The notes beneath the pieces were generated by a model. It was not told where the DNA came from. It saw nothing but the letters and a program-made list of their open reading frames with translations, and ran no database searches. Below are positions 6,648 through 17,772 of a stretch of 64,000 nt of DNA, piece by piece. Every line of letters begins with the position of its first letter. Positions within the stretch are counted from its first letter, which is position 1. The stretch comes from Candidatus Zhuqueibacterota bacterium. GTDB taxonomy: Bacteria; Zhuqueibacterota; Zhuqueibacteria; Zhuqueibacterales; Geothermadaptataceae. Location of the stretch: assembly GCA_030950365.1 (NCBI GenBank), contig JAUZRQ010000038.1, forward strand, positions 1-64,000. The letters run 5' to 3'. Made by a program: the position numbers and the translations under genes.

Positions 6648-8921
6648 TCACCGCGTCTTGCCCAGCAGCATCACGCTGACGCCAAAATACACGAACCGGC
6701 GGTAGTTGGTTTCTCGCGGGCGGCGTTCGGAATAGTCCACGCTGTAGTCCCAGTCGAGCACGTTCACGCGGTTGAGGAGATTGGAAACCGCCAGATAGAA
6801 AACCGCCGCGCTTCCGTTGCCGAAGGGATAGTACAGGCTCAGGCTGGCGTCCAGCCGCTGGAACGCGGGCAGCCGCTCGCTGCCAACCGGCCCCTCGATG
6901 GGCAGATAAAAATCGAACGGCTGCTGGCGGACGGCGCCGAGCACCGGAGTGACCGGCCGGCCGGTGGCATACCGGTACGTGAGGCCGAACGACCAGTGCT
7001 GGTAAAGCTGGGTCTTGGCCACCACGGTCAGATTATGCGTGATGTCGAACGGCGACGGTCCGCGCTCGTACACATACCGGTCGGCGAGCTGCCGCGCCTG
7101 CAGCCGCCGTGATTTCAGGAAGCTGTAGGAAATCCAGCCGTTGAAGCGGGTGAGCAAATAGGCGCCGTACTTCACGAACACATCCATGCCGCGGGTATCG
7201 CCATCTCCGGTACTAATGAAATTGCGCTCGAGCGACGGCAGCACCAGGTGGCGGTAGGGCTTGGCATACGCCTCGGCGCGGATATGCCAGTGCTTTTTCT
7301 GATGCTCGAACGTGAGTACCAGATGCCGGGCTTCCTGCGCGCGCAGCCCCGGGTTGCCCGAAGTGGTGTTGTACTGGTATGGCTGCGGAAACTGGTGGTA
7401 CATGCCCCAGGACAGCCGCAGGTTGGTGGTTCGCGAAAGCTGGAAGCGCAGCGAGAGCCGCGGATCGACCACCCGCTGTCGCGACAGTGAGTGCCAGTCG
7501 CTGCGCAGCCCGAAGCCGGCAAACCACCGGCGGCTCAACTGAAGATTTGCCTCGGCATACAGGCCCTGGCGGCCGGCGCGCACGCGTTCATGGATTCGCC
7601 AGACCTCCGCTTGCGGATCCAGCACGCGCGAGAACACCGGAATTTGGCCGGAAAACGTGTTCGTGGTCCACTCATACTCCATTCCCCAGGCGATTTGCAG
7701 CCGCGGGCCAAAAGCTTTTTCCGCATCCAGGCGGATTTTATCGGTGATGTCGCCTTCGGTGAGATCGAGCGCACCGAGCCGGCGGCGAGCCGTAAACCGG
7801 TTCCGCGACAGACTGGTTTTGAGCAACCAGCCGCGGAAAATGTCCTTCCATTGCAGGTTGTGCAGCCGGTTAGTTTCATTGCCGTGGTACACGCCATCGA
7901 ACGATGGCTCGTTCACATGCACGCCAATGCGATCGGTGCTGGCAAAGTTGAAAAATTTCAGCGAGCCGGTGGGCGAGTAGCGGTAGATCAGACTCAGATG
8001 GCCGTCGGTGCTGCGCGGCGTGACAGCAAATTCGTCGATGCGACCGTTGAGGCGAAACATGGCGTCGGTGAAACTGCGGTTGCCCGAAAAACGCAAGCCC
8101 AGCCTGCCATCGGCCAGCCGCGTGTTCAGTCCGAGGGAAGCAGCAGCCAGCCCGAGCCCCAGCACATACTCCTCCTGCGGAGGCATGTCCTGGCTCTGCA
8201 TGTCGAGAATCCCCGATAGCGCATTGCCGTATTTGGCGGAAAATCCGCCGGATGAAAAGAAGGTGCCCTTGACCAGAAACGGAGAAATGGTGCCGAAAAT
8301 ACCGCCCGTGGGCGATTCGTATTTGTACGGATGCACCACCGTTGCCTGATCGAGAATGGTGACCGTTTCGTTAACGTTGCCGCCGCGAACGAACAGGCCG
8401 GAGCCTTCATCCAGCATGGCGACGCCGGGAAAGGTTTTGATGGCCAGAAAAATGTCGGCAGCGGTGCCGGGGGTGGTCACCACGTCGAGGCTGCGCAGAG
8501 TGACGCCCTTCTCGTCGCCGGTGGAAAAGGCGCTGGCGGTCACCACCGCCTCTTTCAGCAGGATGAGGGTTTCGTGCAGGATGAAATCCACCCGCAGCGT
8601 GTCGCCCGGTCGGATGACCACGGCTTTTTCTGCGGACTCGTAGCCCATCATGCTGGCGCGCAACCGCTGCTGTCCGAATTTGCGCGTGCGAAACCGGTAC
8701 AGGCCGGTGGAATCGCACACGTCGCCGTCGAACGATTGCAGCAGATGCACATTGGCATAGGCCATGGGATGGCCGTGGGCATCGCACACCTGGCCGTAAA
8801 TAAGAGCCAGGGATTCCTGGGACAGCAGCAGCTCCGGCAACCACAGTGCCCAGCCAAAGGAACATAGTGGTATGTACACCAGAATGGTCCATTTGCGGAT
8901 CAATATGGAGATGGCTGGCAT
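6648..8921 (-). CDS. TonB-dependent outer-membrane receptor with carboxypeptidase-regulatory-like domain
   Basis: Predicted outer-membrane importer of 757 residues. After a signal/anchor segment (about 10-35) comes a CarboxypepD_reg-like beta-sandwich (about 40-115: IYGQVCDAHGHPMAYANVHL). A plug domain (about 125-235) follows, with GSGLFVRGGNVNETVTILD and SAKYGNALSGILDM, both typical plug motifs. The remainder is barrel-like, with alternating aromatic strands and a TonB-receptor-like C-terminal region (ATGRPVTPVLG, NLLNRVNVLDWDY). The substrate is not evident. GAGGA lies 5 nt before the ATG. No partner gene is adjacent: the gene is flanked by repeat-rich gaps on both sides. The length is typical of small SusC/FecA-like receptors. 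Confidence 0.85.
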   Translation of the reverse strand: MPAISILIRKWTILVYIPLCSFGWALWLPELLLSQESLALIYGQVCDAHGHPMAYANVHLLQSFDGDVCDSTGLYRFRTRKFGQQRLRASMMGYESAEKAVVIRPGDTLRVDFILHETLILLKEAVVTASAFSTGDEKGVTLRSLDVVTTPGTAADIFLAIKTFPGVAMLDEGSGLFVRGGNVNETVTILDQATVVHPYKYESPTGGIFGTISPFLVKGTFFSSGGFSAKYGNALSGILDMQSQDMPPQEEYVLGLGLAAASLGLNTRLADGRLGLRFSGNRSFTDAMFRLNGRIDEFAVTPRSTDGHLSLIYRYSPTGSLKFFNFASTDRIGVHVNEPSFDGVYHGNETNRLHNLQWKDIFRGWLLKTSLSRNRFTARRRLGALDLTEGDITDKIRLDAEKAFGPRLQIAWGMEYEWTTNTFSGQIPVFSRVLDPQAEVWRIHERVRAGRQGLYAEANLQLSRRWFAGFGLRSDWHSLSRQRVVDPRLSLRFQLSRTTNLRLSWGMYHQFPQPYQYNTTSGNPGLRAQEARHLVLTFEHQKKHWHIRAEAYAKPYRHLVLPSLERNFISTGDGDTRGMDVFVKYGAYLLTRFNGWISYSFLKSRRLQARQLADRYVYERGPSPFDITHNLTVVAKTQLYQHWSFGLTYRYATGRPVTPVLGAVRQQPFDFYLPIEGPVGSERLPAFQRLDASLSLYYPFGNGSAAVFYLAVSNLLNRVNVLDWDYSVDYSERRPRETNYRRFVYFGVSVMLLGKTR

Positions 8922-9789
8922 GGTTTCCTCAATTCACTATTCAGTGTTGTGCTACGTCGGATGCAAGATAAACAAGGCAGGCGAAGATCGGAACCGGGGG
9001 TCGCTAAGCTGCGGCAGGATTCGATAAACAGTCGGAAGAGGCGGATGACCGGGCAGGAATGAAAGTTTTTCATCACAAAGCCACAAAAGGCACGAAGAAA
9101 CAGGTGTTTTGGTGTTCCTTCAAAATGCTGAATTCGGGATAAGAATGAACCTGATTTGATATCGTCTTTGACGATATATTTCAAAAAACAGTAGCCCGGT
9201 CATTGAGGTCGGTTGACATTACCACTATTCCGTGTACACAATAACCGAATACAAATATCGTGGAAGAAACGGATTCGTGGTGATTCGCCTGAAAAACCTG
9301 TGGCCGCCTGAAGGCTGATCGCAATAGCGGCTTTAAGGAGAGGATTGATTTTGATTAAAGAATAGGCATCGATTAAATTGTCTTATCGAAGATTATATAG
9401 GATACCGTTCTATGAACTCTGTGGGCTCTGCGAAATCATATTATTATTAGCTTTCATCGAAAAGCCAATGGCCAGGCAATCGACCTGTCAAATTCAAATT
9501 GCGAATGCAAAGAAATTTTCTTAATTTTGACTGCCTGATCAATCAGGGAGAGAATTGCTTATGCTGTTCGGGATCGCTATATCCAGCATCTATTCTCATA
9601 TATAAGAGAATAGCGTTCGAGCGCCTGAGGAAAACGCACATTACAGCTTATAAACATCGCTTTAAGAATGACCATCGACGTTGTATAACCCACCTCGCGG
9701 TAAGCCTGCCTGGTCTATCGAATACGAACATCCGGTGGACAGGACGCTGATTTTCACAATACGATACGGGGAAGAGAATCTTTTCTATT
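8922..9789. other. Intergenic gap of about 870 bp without a recognisable gene
   Basis: This divergent gap lies between the TonB receptor gene (minus) and tilS (plus), so both promoters should be here. It is AT-richer than the genes. A CACGAAG-type fragment lies near 9070-9100 and a TATATAGGATAC stretch near 9396-9406. The short ORFs have no domain or ribosome binding site that I can support. Confidence 0.5.
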
Positions 9790-11178
9790 ATGAAGAATAT
9801 GATTCAACAGGTTTATGAGACCGCTGTCGGACAGTGCCGCATGCATCCCGGCCGTGTGCTGGTTGCGGTGTCCGGCGGGCCGGACTCCGTGGCGCTGTTG
9901 CATGTGCTGCTGGAGCTACGGGATCGGCTCGCCGTGCAGCCGGTCGTTGCGCATGTTCATCACCAGTTGCGGGCAGAGGCCGATGCTGATCTGGCGTTTT
10001 GCCGCGAGCTGGCGCAACAACACGAATTGCCTTTCGTGTATTGCCGTGTGGATGTCCGCGCGCTGGCCGATAACAGCAAAATGAGCCTGGAGACGGCGGC
10101 GCGGCAGGCGAGGTACGAGGCACTGGAGGCCATGGCCGATGAGCATAAGTGTCACGATATTGCGCTGGGCCATACGGCCAGCGATCAGGCCGAGACGGTG
10201 CTGGCCAACCTGGCCCGGGGTAGCGGACTGCGCGGCCTGGCAGGTATGCCGTACCGCCTCGGCCGCAGGGTGCGGCCGCTGCTGAATTTGCACCGGGCCG
10301 ACATTTTGCAATTTCTCGAGCAGCGTGGTATTTCCTTCCGAACCGACGAGAGCAATTTCGACACCAGCTTTCGCCGAAACCAGATCCGGTGGCAGGTGTT
10401 GCCATATTTGAAGCAGCATTTGAATCCGGAAATCGAGACCCTTTTATACCAAACGGCGCTCATTCATCAGGAGGCAGAAGCCTTCATTCAGGCTGAGGCG
10501 GAAAGGGCGCTGGAACGGCTGGTGATTCGGCAGCGACCGCGGAAAATTGTACTTGATATTGAAGCATTTTGGCGCTATTTTACTATAATTCGTAAATATA
10601 TTTTAAGAAATGCTTTAGAGAGGTTAAGTCACCGTTTCATTCGCCCGGATTTTCAACTGCTTGCCCGGCTCGAAAGCGAACTGGCCATCAGTGAGGTGGG
10701 AAAACGGCTTGCCGTTCGCGAGCCATGGGAACTTCTGGTGGATCACGATGGTTTGGTGATTTGGGATCAGAGCCACATCACCTTTCATCAGGAGGTGCGT
10801 ATCGGACAGAGTGTCAGAATCCCGGGCGTGCTCACGCTGCGCGTCAGCGAAGAGGCGGTGAAGCCGCAAAATGTTAAAAATTTAGCCGATAATCAAAACC
10901 AGTTTGTGGATGCCGATCAAATTGATAGCCCGCTGATTTTACGGAATGTACGGCCGGGCGATCGCTTCCAACCACTTGGTCTCCAGGGACAAAAAAAGAA
11001 GGTGTATGATTTGCTGGCGGATCGTCATGTGCCGCTGCATGTTCGCCCGGAAACACCTGTGTTGGAATGTAAGCGCGGCATCGTCTGGATTGTCGGCCAT
11101 CGAATTGACGAGAAATTTAAAGTTACCGAAACAACAAACCGAGTTCTCCACTTGCAGTTCGAGGAAGCCGATTCGTGA
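9790..11178 (+). CDS. tilS: tRNA(Ile)-lysidine synthase TilS
   Basis: Attaches lysine to C34 of tRNA-Ile(CAU) using ATP, so that the tRNA reads AUA instead of AUG; cytoplasmic and normally essential. The 462-residue protein has the PP-loop SGGPDS at about residues 29-34 and the N-type ATPase core (about 25-215). ALGHTASDQAETVL and RRNQIRWQVLPYL are conserved TilS segments. A TilS_C domain follows (about 380-455), with RNVRPGDRFQPLG and IVWIVGHRIDEKF. The gene overlaps the next (hpt) by 4 bp, indicating translational coupling. The tilS-hpt-ftsH order is widespread in bacteria. An AT-rich patch near 10550-10610 lies within the coding sequence. Confidence 0.95.
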   Translation: MKNMIQQVYETAVGQCRMHPGRVLVAVSGGPDSVALLHVLLELRDRLAVQPVVAHVHHQLRAEADADLAFCRELAQQHELPFVYCRVDVRALADNSKMSLETAARQARYEALEAMADEHKCHDIALGHTASDQAETVLANLARGSGLRGLAGMPYRLGRRVRPLLNLHRADILQFLEQRGISFRTDESNFDTSFRRNQIRWQVLPYLKQHLNPEIETLLYQTALIHQEAEAFIQAEAERALERLVIRQRPRKIVLDIEAFWRYFTIIRKYILRNALERLSHRFIRPDFQLLARLESELAISEVGKRLAVREPWELLVDHDGLVIWDQSHITFHQEVRIGQSVRIPGVLTLRVSEEAVKPQNVKNLADNQNQFVDADQIDSPLILRNVRPGDRFQPLGLQGQKKKVYDLLADRHVPLHVRPETPVLECKRGIVWIVGHRIDEKFKVTETTNRVLHLQFEEADS

Positions 11179-11729
11179 TTTCAAAGATTCAGCAAATTAC
11201 AGCCAACCGTGAAAATGTACTGATTTCCAGTGAAAGCATCCAGCAACGCGTCCGTGAGCTGGCCAAACAGATCAGCGAAGATTACAGTGGAACCATCCCG
11301 GTGTTTGTGTGTGTGCTCAACGGGAGTTTTTTGTTTTTTGCCGATCTGGTGCGGCAGTTGACCATCGATTGCGAGGTGGACTTTTTGAAAATATCGAGCT
11401 ATGGCAATTCCATGAAATCCTCCGGGCAGGTGCGGATATTGAAAGAGCTGGATTGCCACATCGAAGGGCGGGATGTGCTGGTGGTGGAAGACATCATCGA
11501 TTCCGGCCTGTCGGTGAATTTCTTGCGCAAGTGGCTGTCGGAGTCGCGCCCGAAAAGTTTGAAGTTTGTGTCGTTGTTGGTCAAAGAAGGCGCGGCGGTG
11601 GTGGATTACGAATGCGAATATATCGGATTTAAAATTCCGAATAAATTTGTCGTGGGGTATGGGCTGGATTACGCGCAGTTGCTGCGGAATTTGCCGGAGA
11701 TTTATGTAATGACCTCGACGGACGATTAG
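11175..11729 (+). CDS. hpt: Hypoxanthine phosphoribosyltransferase
   Basis: Purine salvage enzyme that converts hypoxanthine (and usually guanine) with PRPP to IMP/GMP. The 184-residue length is typical. The PRPP-binding motif VVEDIIDSGLS lies at about residues 97-107, VCVLNGSFLFFADL near 40, and the purine-binding end FVVGYGLDYAQLLRNLPEI near 160. It begins with GTG at 11175, overlapping the tilS stop by 4 bp (GTGA), so the two are probably translated together. ftsH follows after 55 bp. Confidence 0.93.
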   Translation: MISKIQQITANRENVLISSESIQQRVRELAKQISEDYSGTIPVFVCVLNGSFLFFADLVRQLTIDCEVDFLKISSYGNSMKSSGQVRILKELDCHIEGRDVLVVEDIIDSGLSVNFLRKWLSESRPKSLKFVSLLVKEGAAVVDYECEYIGFKIPNKFVVGYGLDYAQLLRNLPEIYVMTSTDD

Positions 11730-11784
11730 GTCTTGGCCGTAAGTAGGACAATCTGCAATTCAAACTAATGGTGTGTTAATCGAT

Positions 11785-13815
<2,031 letters not shown>

Positions 13816-13883
13816 CCACACCGATCCAAAAGCAGGATGCATCACTTCATCCGGACGTTCACCGAATGCTCGACTGTTGACAG

Positions 13884-15473
13884 ATGGCATTGAACTATGA
13901 TTACCTGATTCCTATTTTTATTTGGAGCGTGGCGATGTTGGTCCTCTGGAACCTGCATCGCTACGCCGGGTTTTTGAAACGCCGAAATTACCTCCTCACT
14001 CTTCTCACTTTGACGCTGTTCACCGTCGCCGGCATCGGTTATATCGCTAAAACAAATCATCTATCCCGTCAAGCCCGGCTCGTGGCCATTCTGCCGTTCA
14101 TCTCGGTTTCGCCCGAACGCACGCTGCCCCCGGACGGCGTCTTGCTGGCCTATCATGCATCGCGGCTGGCGGCTTTGGCTTTAGATAGCGCGTTTGTTAT
14201 CGCGCCGCTGGAATGGCCGTTTGAGCCGGCCAACCTCGATTCTGTGGTGTATCCCGAATACTGGCAGCGGCTGGCCAGGGCCATTCGCTATGATTATTAC
14301 AGCATCGGGGAGCTGAGCAGGCGTGGCGATGCCATTGACGTGCGGTTGCGTCTGTTTGAACGCGGCCGGAATAAACCGGTGGCCGAAACAGCGTTTACGC
14401 TGGAGCGCGACCGGTCGGCCGGTGGCGCGGGGCAGGCGGCCCAATGGCTGGTTCGCGCGATGACCGGCCGCGAATGGCAGCCGCCGCCGGTGCGGCCGTT
14501 GCCGCCCGAATTTTACGATGCCTATCTCCGTTTCTTGCTGCGCGACCGGGCTGAAGCCGCACGCCTGTTGAAGCCGCTGTTCCAAAAGTATCCGGACAAT
14601 CGCGACATCGTGACGCTGTTTGCCAAAGTGGAACTTGCTGACACGGCGCTGGTGCCGATGGAGGTTCGGAAACGTGAAGTGCGGCTGCAGGATTTATCCG
14701 AAACGCTCGCTGATCTCAGTGACCGTGATACCACCGATGTGGAGCTGGCGCGGTTGGCCGGAGAAGGCTTCCTGTGGCGCGAGAAATTCAATGAGGCGGC
14801 CATGTACATTTTACGTGCATACCGGCATGCGCACTGCCATTCCAAAGTTCTAAATCAGCTGGCGCGGTTGCATTTTACGCGTTACCGGCCGCTGGGCTTT
14901 TTCAATGAGGTGGATATCTATAGGAAATCGCTGCAGTGCAACCCTGGCGATGTGCAGGCACTGCTGGAACTGGCCGCGGTGTACATGCAGCTCTATCGCA
15001 CTGTGGATGCCCAAAAGCTGCTGGAATCGGCCCTGAGCATCAATCCCAATCATCCAGATATTTTGAATGCGCTGGGGCAGATTTATGTGTCGCGCGGACT
15101 GACACAAAAGATATTCACGATCTATCAGAAAATTCTTGAGCTGCAACCGCGCAATCCGGTGGCGTTTTACAATTTGGGGATTTACTACTATCACTCCGGC
15201 GACGATTCCACGGCACGGCGGTTCTTCGAGCGTGCCATCCAACTGGGCAATCATCGCGATAGTCGGCTGTATCTGGCCAAAATCGCCGAGAAACACGGCC
15301 GGCTGGAGGAAGCGATTGAATATTTGCGGCAGCGGATTCGCCTGAAAACCGGCGAAAACGATGTGTATGCGGAGGAAGCGCGGCGGCATTTGTTTGAACT
15401 CATGGTGGCGCTGGGCAAAGTGGACAGCACTGGCCGGGTGCTGGATCCGGCGGTCCGCAGCAAAAGCCAGTAA
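13884..15473 (+). CDS. Membrane-anchored TPR protein with TolB/FlgO-like N-terminal domain
   Basis: A 529-residue protein with two N-terminal membrane helices (about 8-25 and 37-57). A domain follows (about 65-200) whose layout resembles the TolB-like N-terminal fold of adenylate cyclase-type TPR proteins: VAILPFISVSPE, then YDYYSIGELSRRGDAIDVRL. Residues about 210-510 are TPR repeats, including AQKLLESALSINPNHPDILN, then IYQKILELQPRNPVAFYNLG and ARRFFERAIQLGN. The TolB-like assignment is a weak resemblance. It lies between ftsH and folP, in the same direction and 68 bp after ftsH, so it may be co-transcribed. Function unknown; probably an inner-membrane scaffold. Confidence 0.7.
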   Translation: MALNYDYLIPIFIWSVAMLVLWNLHRYAGFLKRRNYLLTLLTLTLFTVAGIGYIAKTNHLSRQARLVAILPFISVSPERTLPPDGVLLAYHASRLAALALDSAFVIAPLEWPFEPANLDSVVYPEYWQRLARAIRYDYYSIGELSRRGDAIDVRLRLFERGRNKPVAETAFTLERDRSAGGAGQAAQWLVRAMTGREWQPPPVRPLPPEFYDAYLRFLLRDRAEAARLLKPLFQKYPDNRDIVTLFAKVELADTALVPMEVRKREVRLQDLSETLADLSDRDTTDVELARLAGEGFLWREKFNEAAMYILRAYRHAHCHSKVLNQLARLHFTRYRPLGFFNEVDIYRKSLQCNPGDVQALLELAAVYMQLYRTVDAQKLLESALSINPNHPDILNALGQIYVSRGLTQKIFTIYQKILELQPRNPVAFYNLGIYYYHSGDDSTARRFFERAIQLGNHRDSRLYLAKIAEKHGRLEEAIEYLRQRIRLKTGENDVYAEEARRHLFELMVALGKVDSTGRVLDPAVRSKSQ

Positions 15474-15488
15474 CAAGTGGAGCGGCGC

Positions 15489-16700
15489 ATGACTCGCTAT
15501 TCCATTCGTAAACTGCATTTGATCACGCATCAGATGATGGCCAAAGAGCTGGGGGTGCGTGCATCGACTAAACTGGACAATTTCGAGCGCCTTTACGATC
15601 AGCATCCGTTTGTGATCAAGGTGATCGTCAAGCAGGGTGAAATCGGCAAGGGGCTACTGTCGGTGTTTTCGCTGCGCGGCTTTCCCTGCTGGATCCGCGA
15701 TGAAAAGAGCTTTTATCTGTTTGGCAGCGAGCCCGCCTTCCGCGACTGGTCGCGGCTGCAGAGCTATGCGCTCAGCGATGAGGAAATCTTCATCGAAGAA
15801 TTGCGTCAATTTTTGATTCGCCAGGCTCGCATGCAATTTGAAATGATTCACGAACAATACATCTTAAATTTCGGTGGCCCCACGCGTGTGATGGGCATTT
15901 TGAACACTACTCCAGACTCCTTTTTTGATGGCGGCCGTTATGCGGATGTGGATGCGGCCATCGAGCGTGGGCTGGCGCTGCAAGCCGAAGGTGCGGACAT
16001 GCTGGATGTGGGCGGCGAATCCACCCGGCCCGGTGCCGATCCGGTGTCCGAGGCGGATGAGATGGCGCGGGTGGTGCCGGTCATCGAGGGGCTGGCCAGC
16101 GATCTGCAAATTCCGATTTCGGTGGATACCTACAAGGCCGCGGTCGCCGAGGCGGCCATCCAGGCCGGCGCCACCATGGTCAACGATGTCAGCGCCTTGC
16201 GCATGGATCCGAACATGGCCGAAGTGGTAGCGCATTATCAGGTGCCGGTGATTCTGATGCACATGAAAGGCCAGCCGCGCGACATGCAGAAAAATCCCAC
16301 TTACGACAACCTCATGGATGAACTGATTCTGTTTTTTGAGGAGCGCATCCGGTATGCCGAGGCCACCGGCATCCGCCCTGATCGGATCATTATCGATCCG
16401 GGAATCGGCTTTGGCAAGCGGTTGTGGGACAATTACGAGATTTTGCAGCGGCTGCCGGAGTTTCGTAGCCTGGGATGTCCCATCCTGATCGGGCCGTCGC
16501 GCAAATCGTTTATTGGCCGGGTGCTGAATTTGAAGCCAGAAGACCGGCTCGAAGGCACGGCAGCAGCGGTAGCCGCCTGCGCGGCGTATGGTGCGGAAAT
16601 CGTGCGCGTGCATGATGTGAAGGAAATGCTGCGCGTAGTGCAGATCGCCGACCTGATATTCGGCAATCTGGATTTTCATGATCAGGAACCAAAGGCATGA
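15489..16700 (+). CDS. folP: Dihydropteroate synthase with long N-terminal extension
   Basis: Joins 6-hydroxymethyl-7,8-dihydropterin pyrophosphate to p-aminobenzoate in folate synthesis. The core begins near residue 131 and shows all family motifs: ILNTTPDSFFDGG, GGESTRPGA, VNDVSA, DPGIGFGK, GPSRKSFIG and RVHDV. The first 125 or so residues form an extra domain (RYSIRKLHLITHQMMAKELG, then DEKSFYLFGSEPAFRDW) that E. coli-type FolP lacks. ATG at 15489 is preferred because GGAG lies 6 nt upstream; a GTG at 15477 is in frame. Total 403 aa. The stop overlaps the start of cdaA by 4 bp. Confidence 0.92.
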   Translation: MTRYSIRKLHLITHQMMAKELGVRASTKLDNFERLYDQHPFVIKVIVKQGEIGKGLLSVFSLRGFPCWIRDEKSFYLFGSEPAFRDWSRLQSYALSDEEIFIEELRQFLIRQARMQFEMIHEQYILNFGGPTRVMGILNTTPDSFFDGGRYADVDAAIERGLALQAEGADMLDVGGESTRPGADPVSEADEMARVVPVIEGLASDLQIPISVDTYKAAVAEAAIQAGATMVNDVSALRMDPNMAEVVAHYQVPVILMHMKGQPRDMQKNPTYDNLMDELILFFEERIRYAEATGIRPDRIIIDPGIGFGKRLWDNYEILQRLPEFRSLGCPILIGPSRKSFIGRVLNLKPEDRLEGTAAAVAACAAYGAEIVRVHDVKEMLRVVQIADLIFGNLDFHDQEPKA

Positions 16701-17482
16701 TACCGAACCTTAAACTGTTCAAGATTCTGTTTATAGAATTCACACTATTCGACCTTCTCGATATTCTTTTACTTTCTTTCATTTTCTATAAGCTCTATTT
16801 CTTTTTGCGGGGATCGCGTGCCGCCCAGATGGCCGCCGGTCTGGTGGTGATTTTGATCGTTTCTATCCTTGCGCAGCTTTTTAATATGCAGGCCATCACC
16901 TGGCTGTTTCAGAATTTGAAAACGGTGTGGCTCATTCTGTTTGTGATCATCTTTCAGCCGGAGCTGCGGCGTATGCTGACCAACCTGGGCCAGAGCCGGC
17001 TTGTGCGTTATCTCGTGCGCGTATCCGAATCGAAAGTGGTGGACCAGTTGCTGCAGGCGGTGGATACGTTGTCCAGCAAACGCTACGGCGGACTGATTGT
17101 GATCACGCGCAACACCGGCCTGAAAGCCATCATCGAAACCGGCATTCGCATCGAGGCCGAGGTTTCGGCGCCGCTGCTGATTTCCATTTTTAATCCGCGT
17201 TCGCCGCTGCACGATGGTGCGGTCATCATTCAGGGCGAAGTCATCAAAGCGGCCAAGTGCATTTTGCCCCTGAGCAGCGAACTGAAAAACGACTCGGGCC
17301 TCGGTACGCGTCACCGCGCCGGCCTGGGCATGTCTGAAGAATCCGATGCGTTCGTTGTTATCGTTTCCGAAGAGACCGGCAGAATCAGCGTCGCTTTCAA
17401 TGGCGAGCTCATCCGCAATGTGCCGCTTGCGCAGCTCGAAAGCATGCTGCAGGAAGCGCTGAAGATCAACACCATGCAATAA
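16697..17482 (+). CDS. cdaA: Membrane diadenylate cyclase CdaA (c-di-AMP synthase)
   Basis: Makes cyclic di-AMP from two ATP. The 261-residue length is typical. Three N-terminal membrane helices (about residues 17-35, 43-62, 68-84) precede the DAC domain (about 105-240). The catalytic motifs are intact: LHDGAVII (DGA) and GTRHRAGLG (RHR). The start ATGA overlaps the folP stop by 4 bp, so the two are translationally coupled. c-di-AMP usually controls potassium and osmolyte balance and cell-wall integrity; no c-di-AMP riboswitch or phosphodiesterase gene was seen in this window. Confidence 0.94.
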   Translation: MIPNLKLFKILFIEFTLFDLLDILLLSFIFYKLYFFLRGSRAAQMAAGLVVILIVSILAQLFNMQAITWLFQNLKTVWLILFVIIFQPELRRMLTNLGQSRLVRYLVRVSESKVVDQLLQAVDTLSSKRYGGLIVITRNTGLKAIIETGIRIEAEVSAPLLISIFNPRSPLHDGAVIIQGEVIKAAKCILPLSSELKNDSGLGTRHRAGLGMSEESDAFVVIVSEETGRISVAFNGELIRNVPLAQLESMLQEALKINTMQ

Positions 17483-17772
17483 GGCCCGCTGTCTCTCCGC
17501 CCCGATTCTGTTTTACATTGAAACAGGCGGTCCGCATTTATTGTGTCATTTCCTATCAGCGTATTTTCCGAGAAAACAAGCGATTGATCGACCTGGTGCT
17601 AGCGGCTTTTCGCTGGCATCGAATTTGTTTAACATTGCAAGGCCTGAATCGGCTGCTCACTGGCAGGTGTGGTTTGATGAAATTTGATCAACAACCGATT
17701 TGGCTTTTTGCAAACCCGCGGTTTCGGACGTATTATTAAACATAACAACAGGCACAGCAGCAACGGCAGATT

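Noticed and set aside
10551-10589. TTGATA and TATAAT within tilS as an internal promoter
   Set aside because: The spacing is wrong (25 nt, or 19 from an alternative TTGAAG), and the region encodes a continuous TilS reading frame.
17518-17739. 73-codon ORF between cdaA and the pseudokinase gene
   Set aside because: No ribosome binding site, no recognisable motif, and it fills an AT-rich gap.
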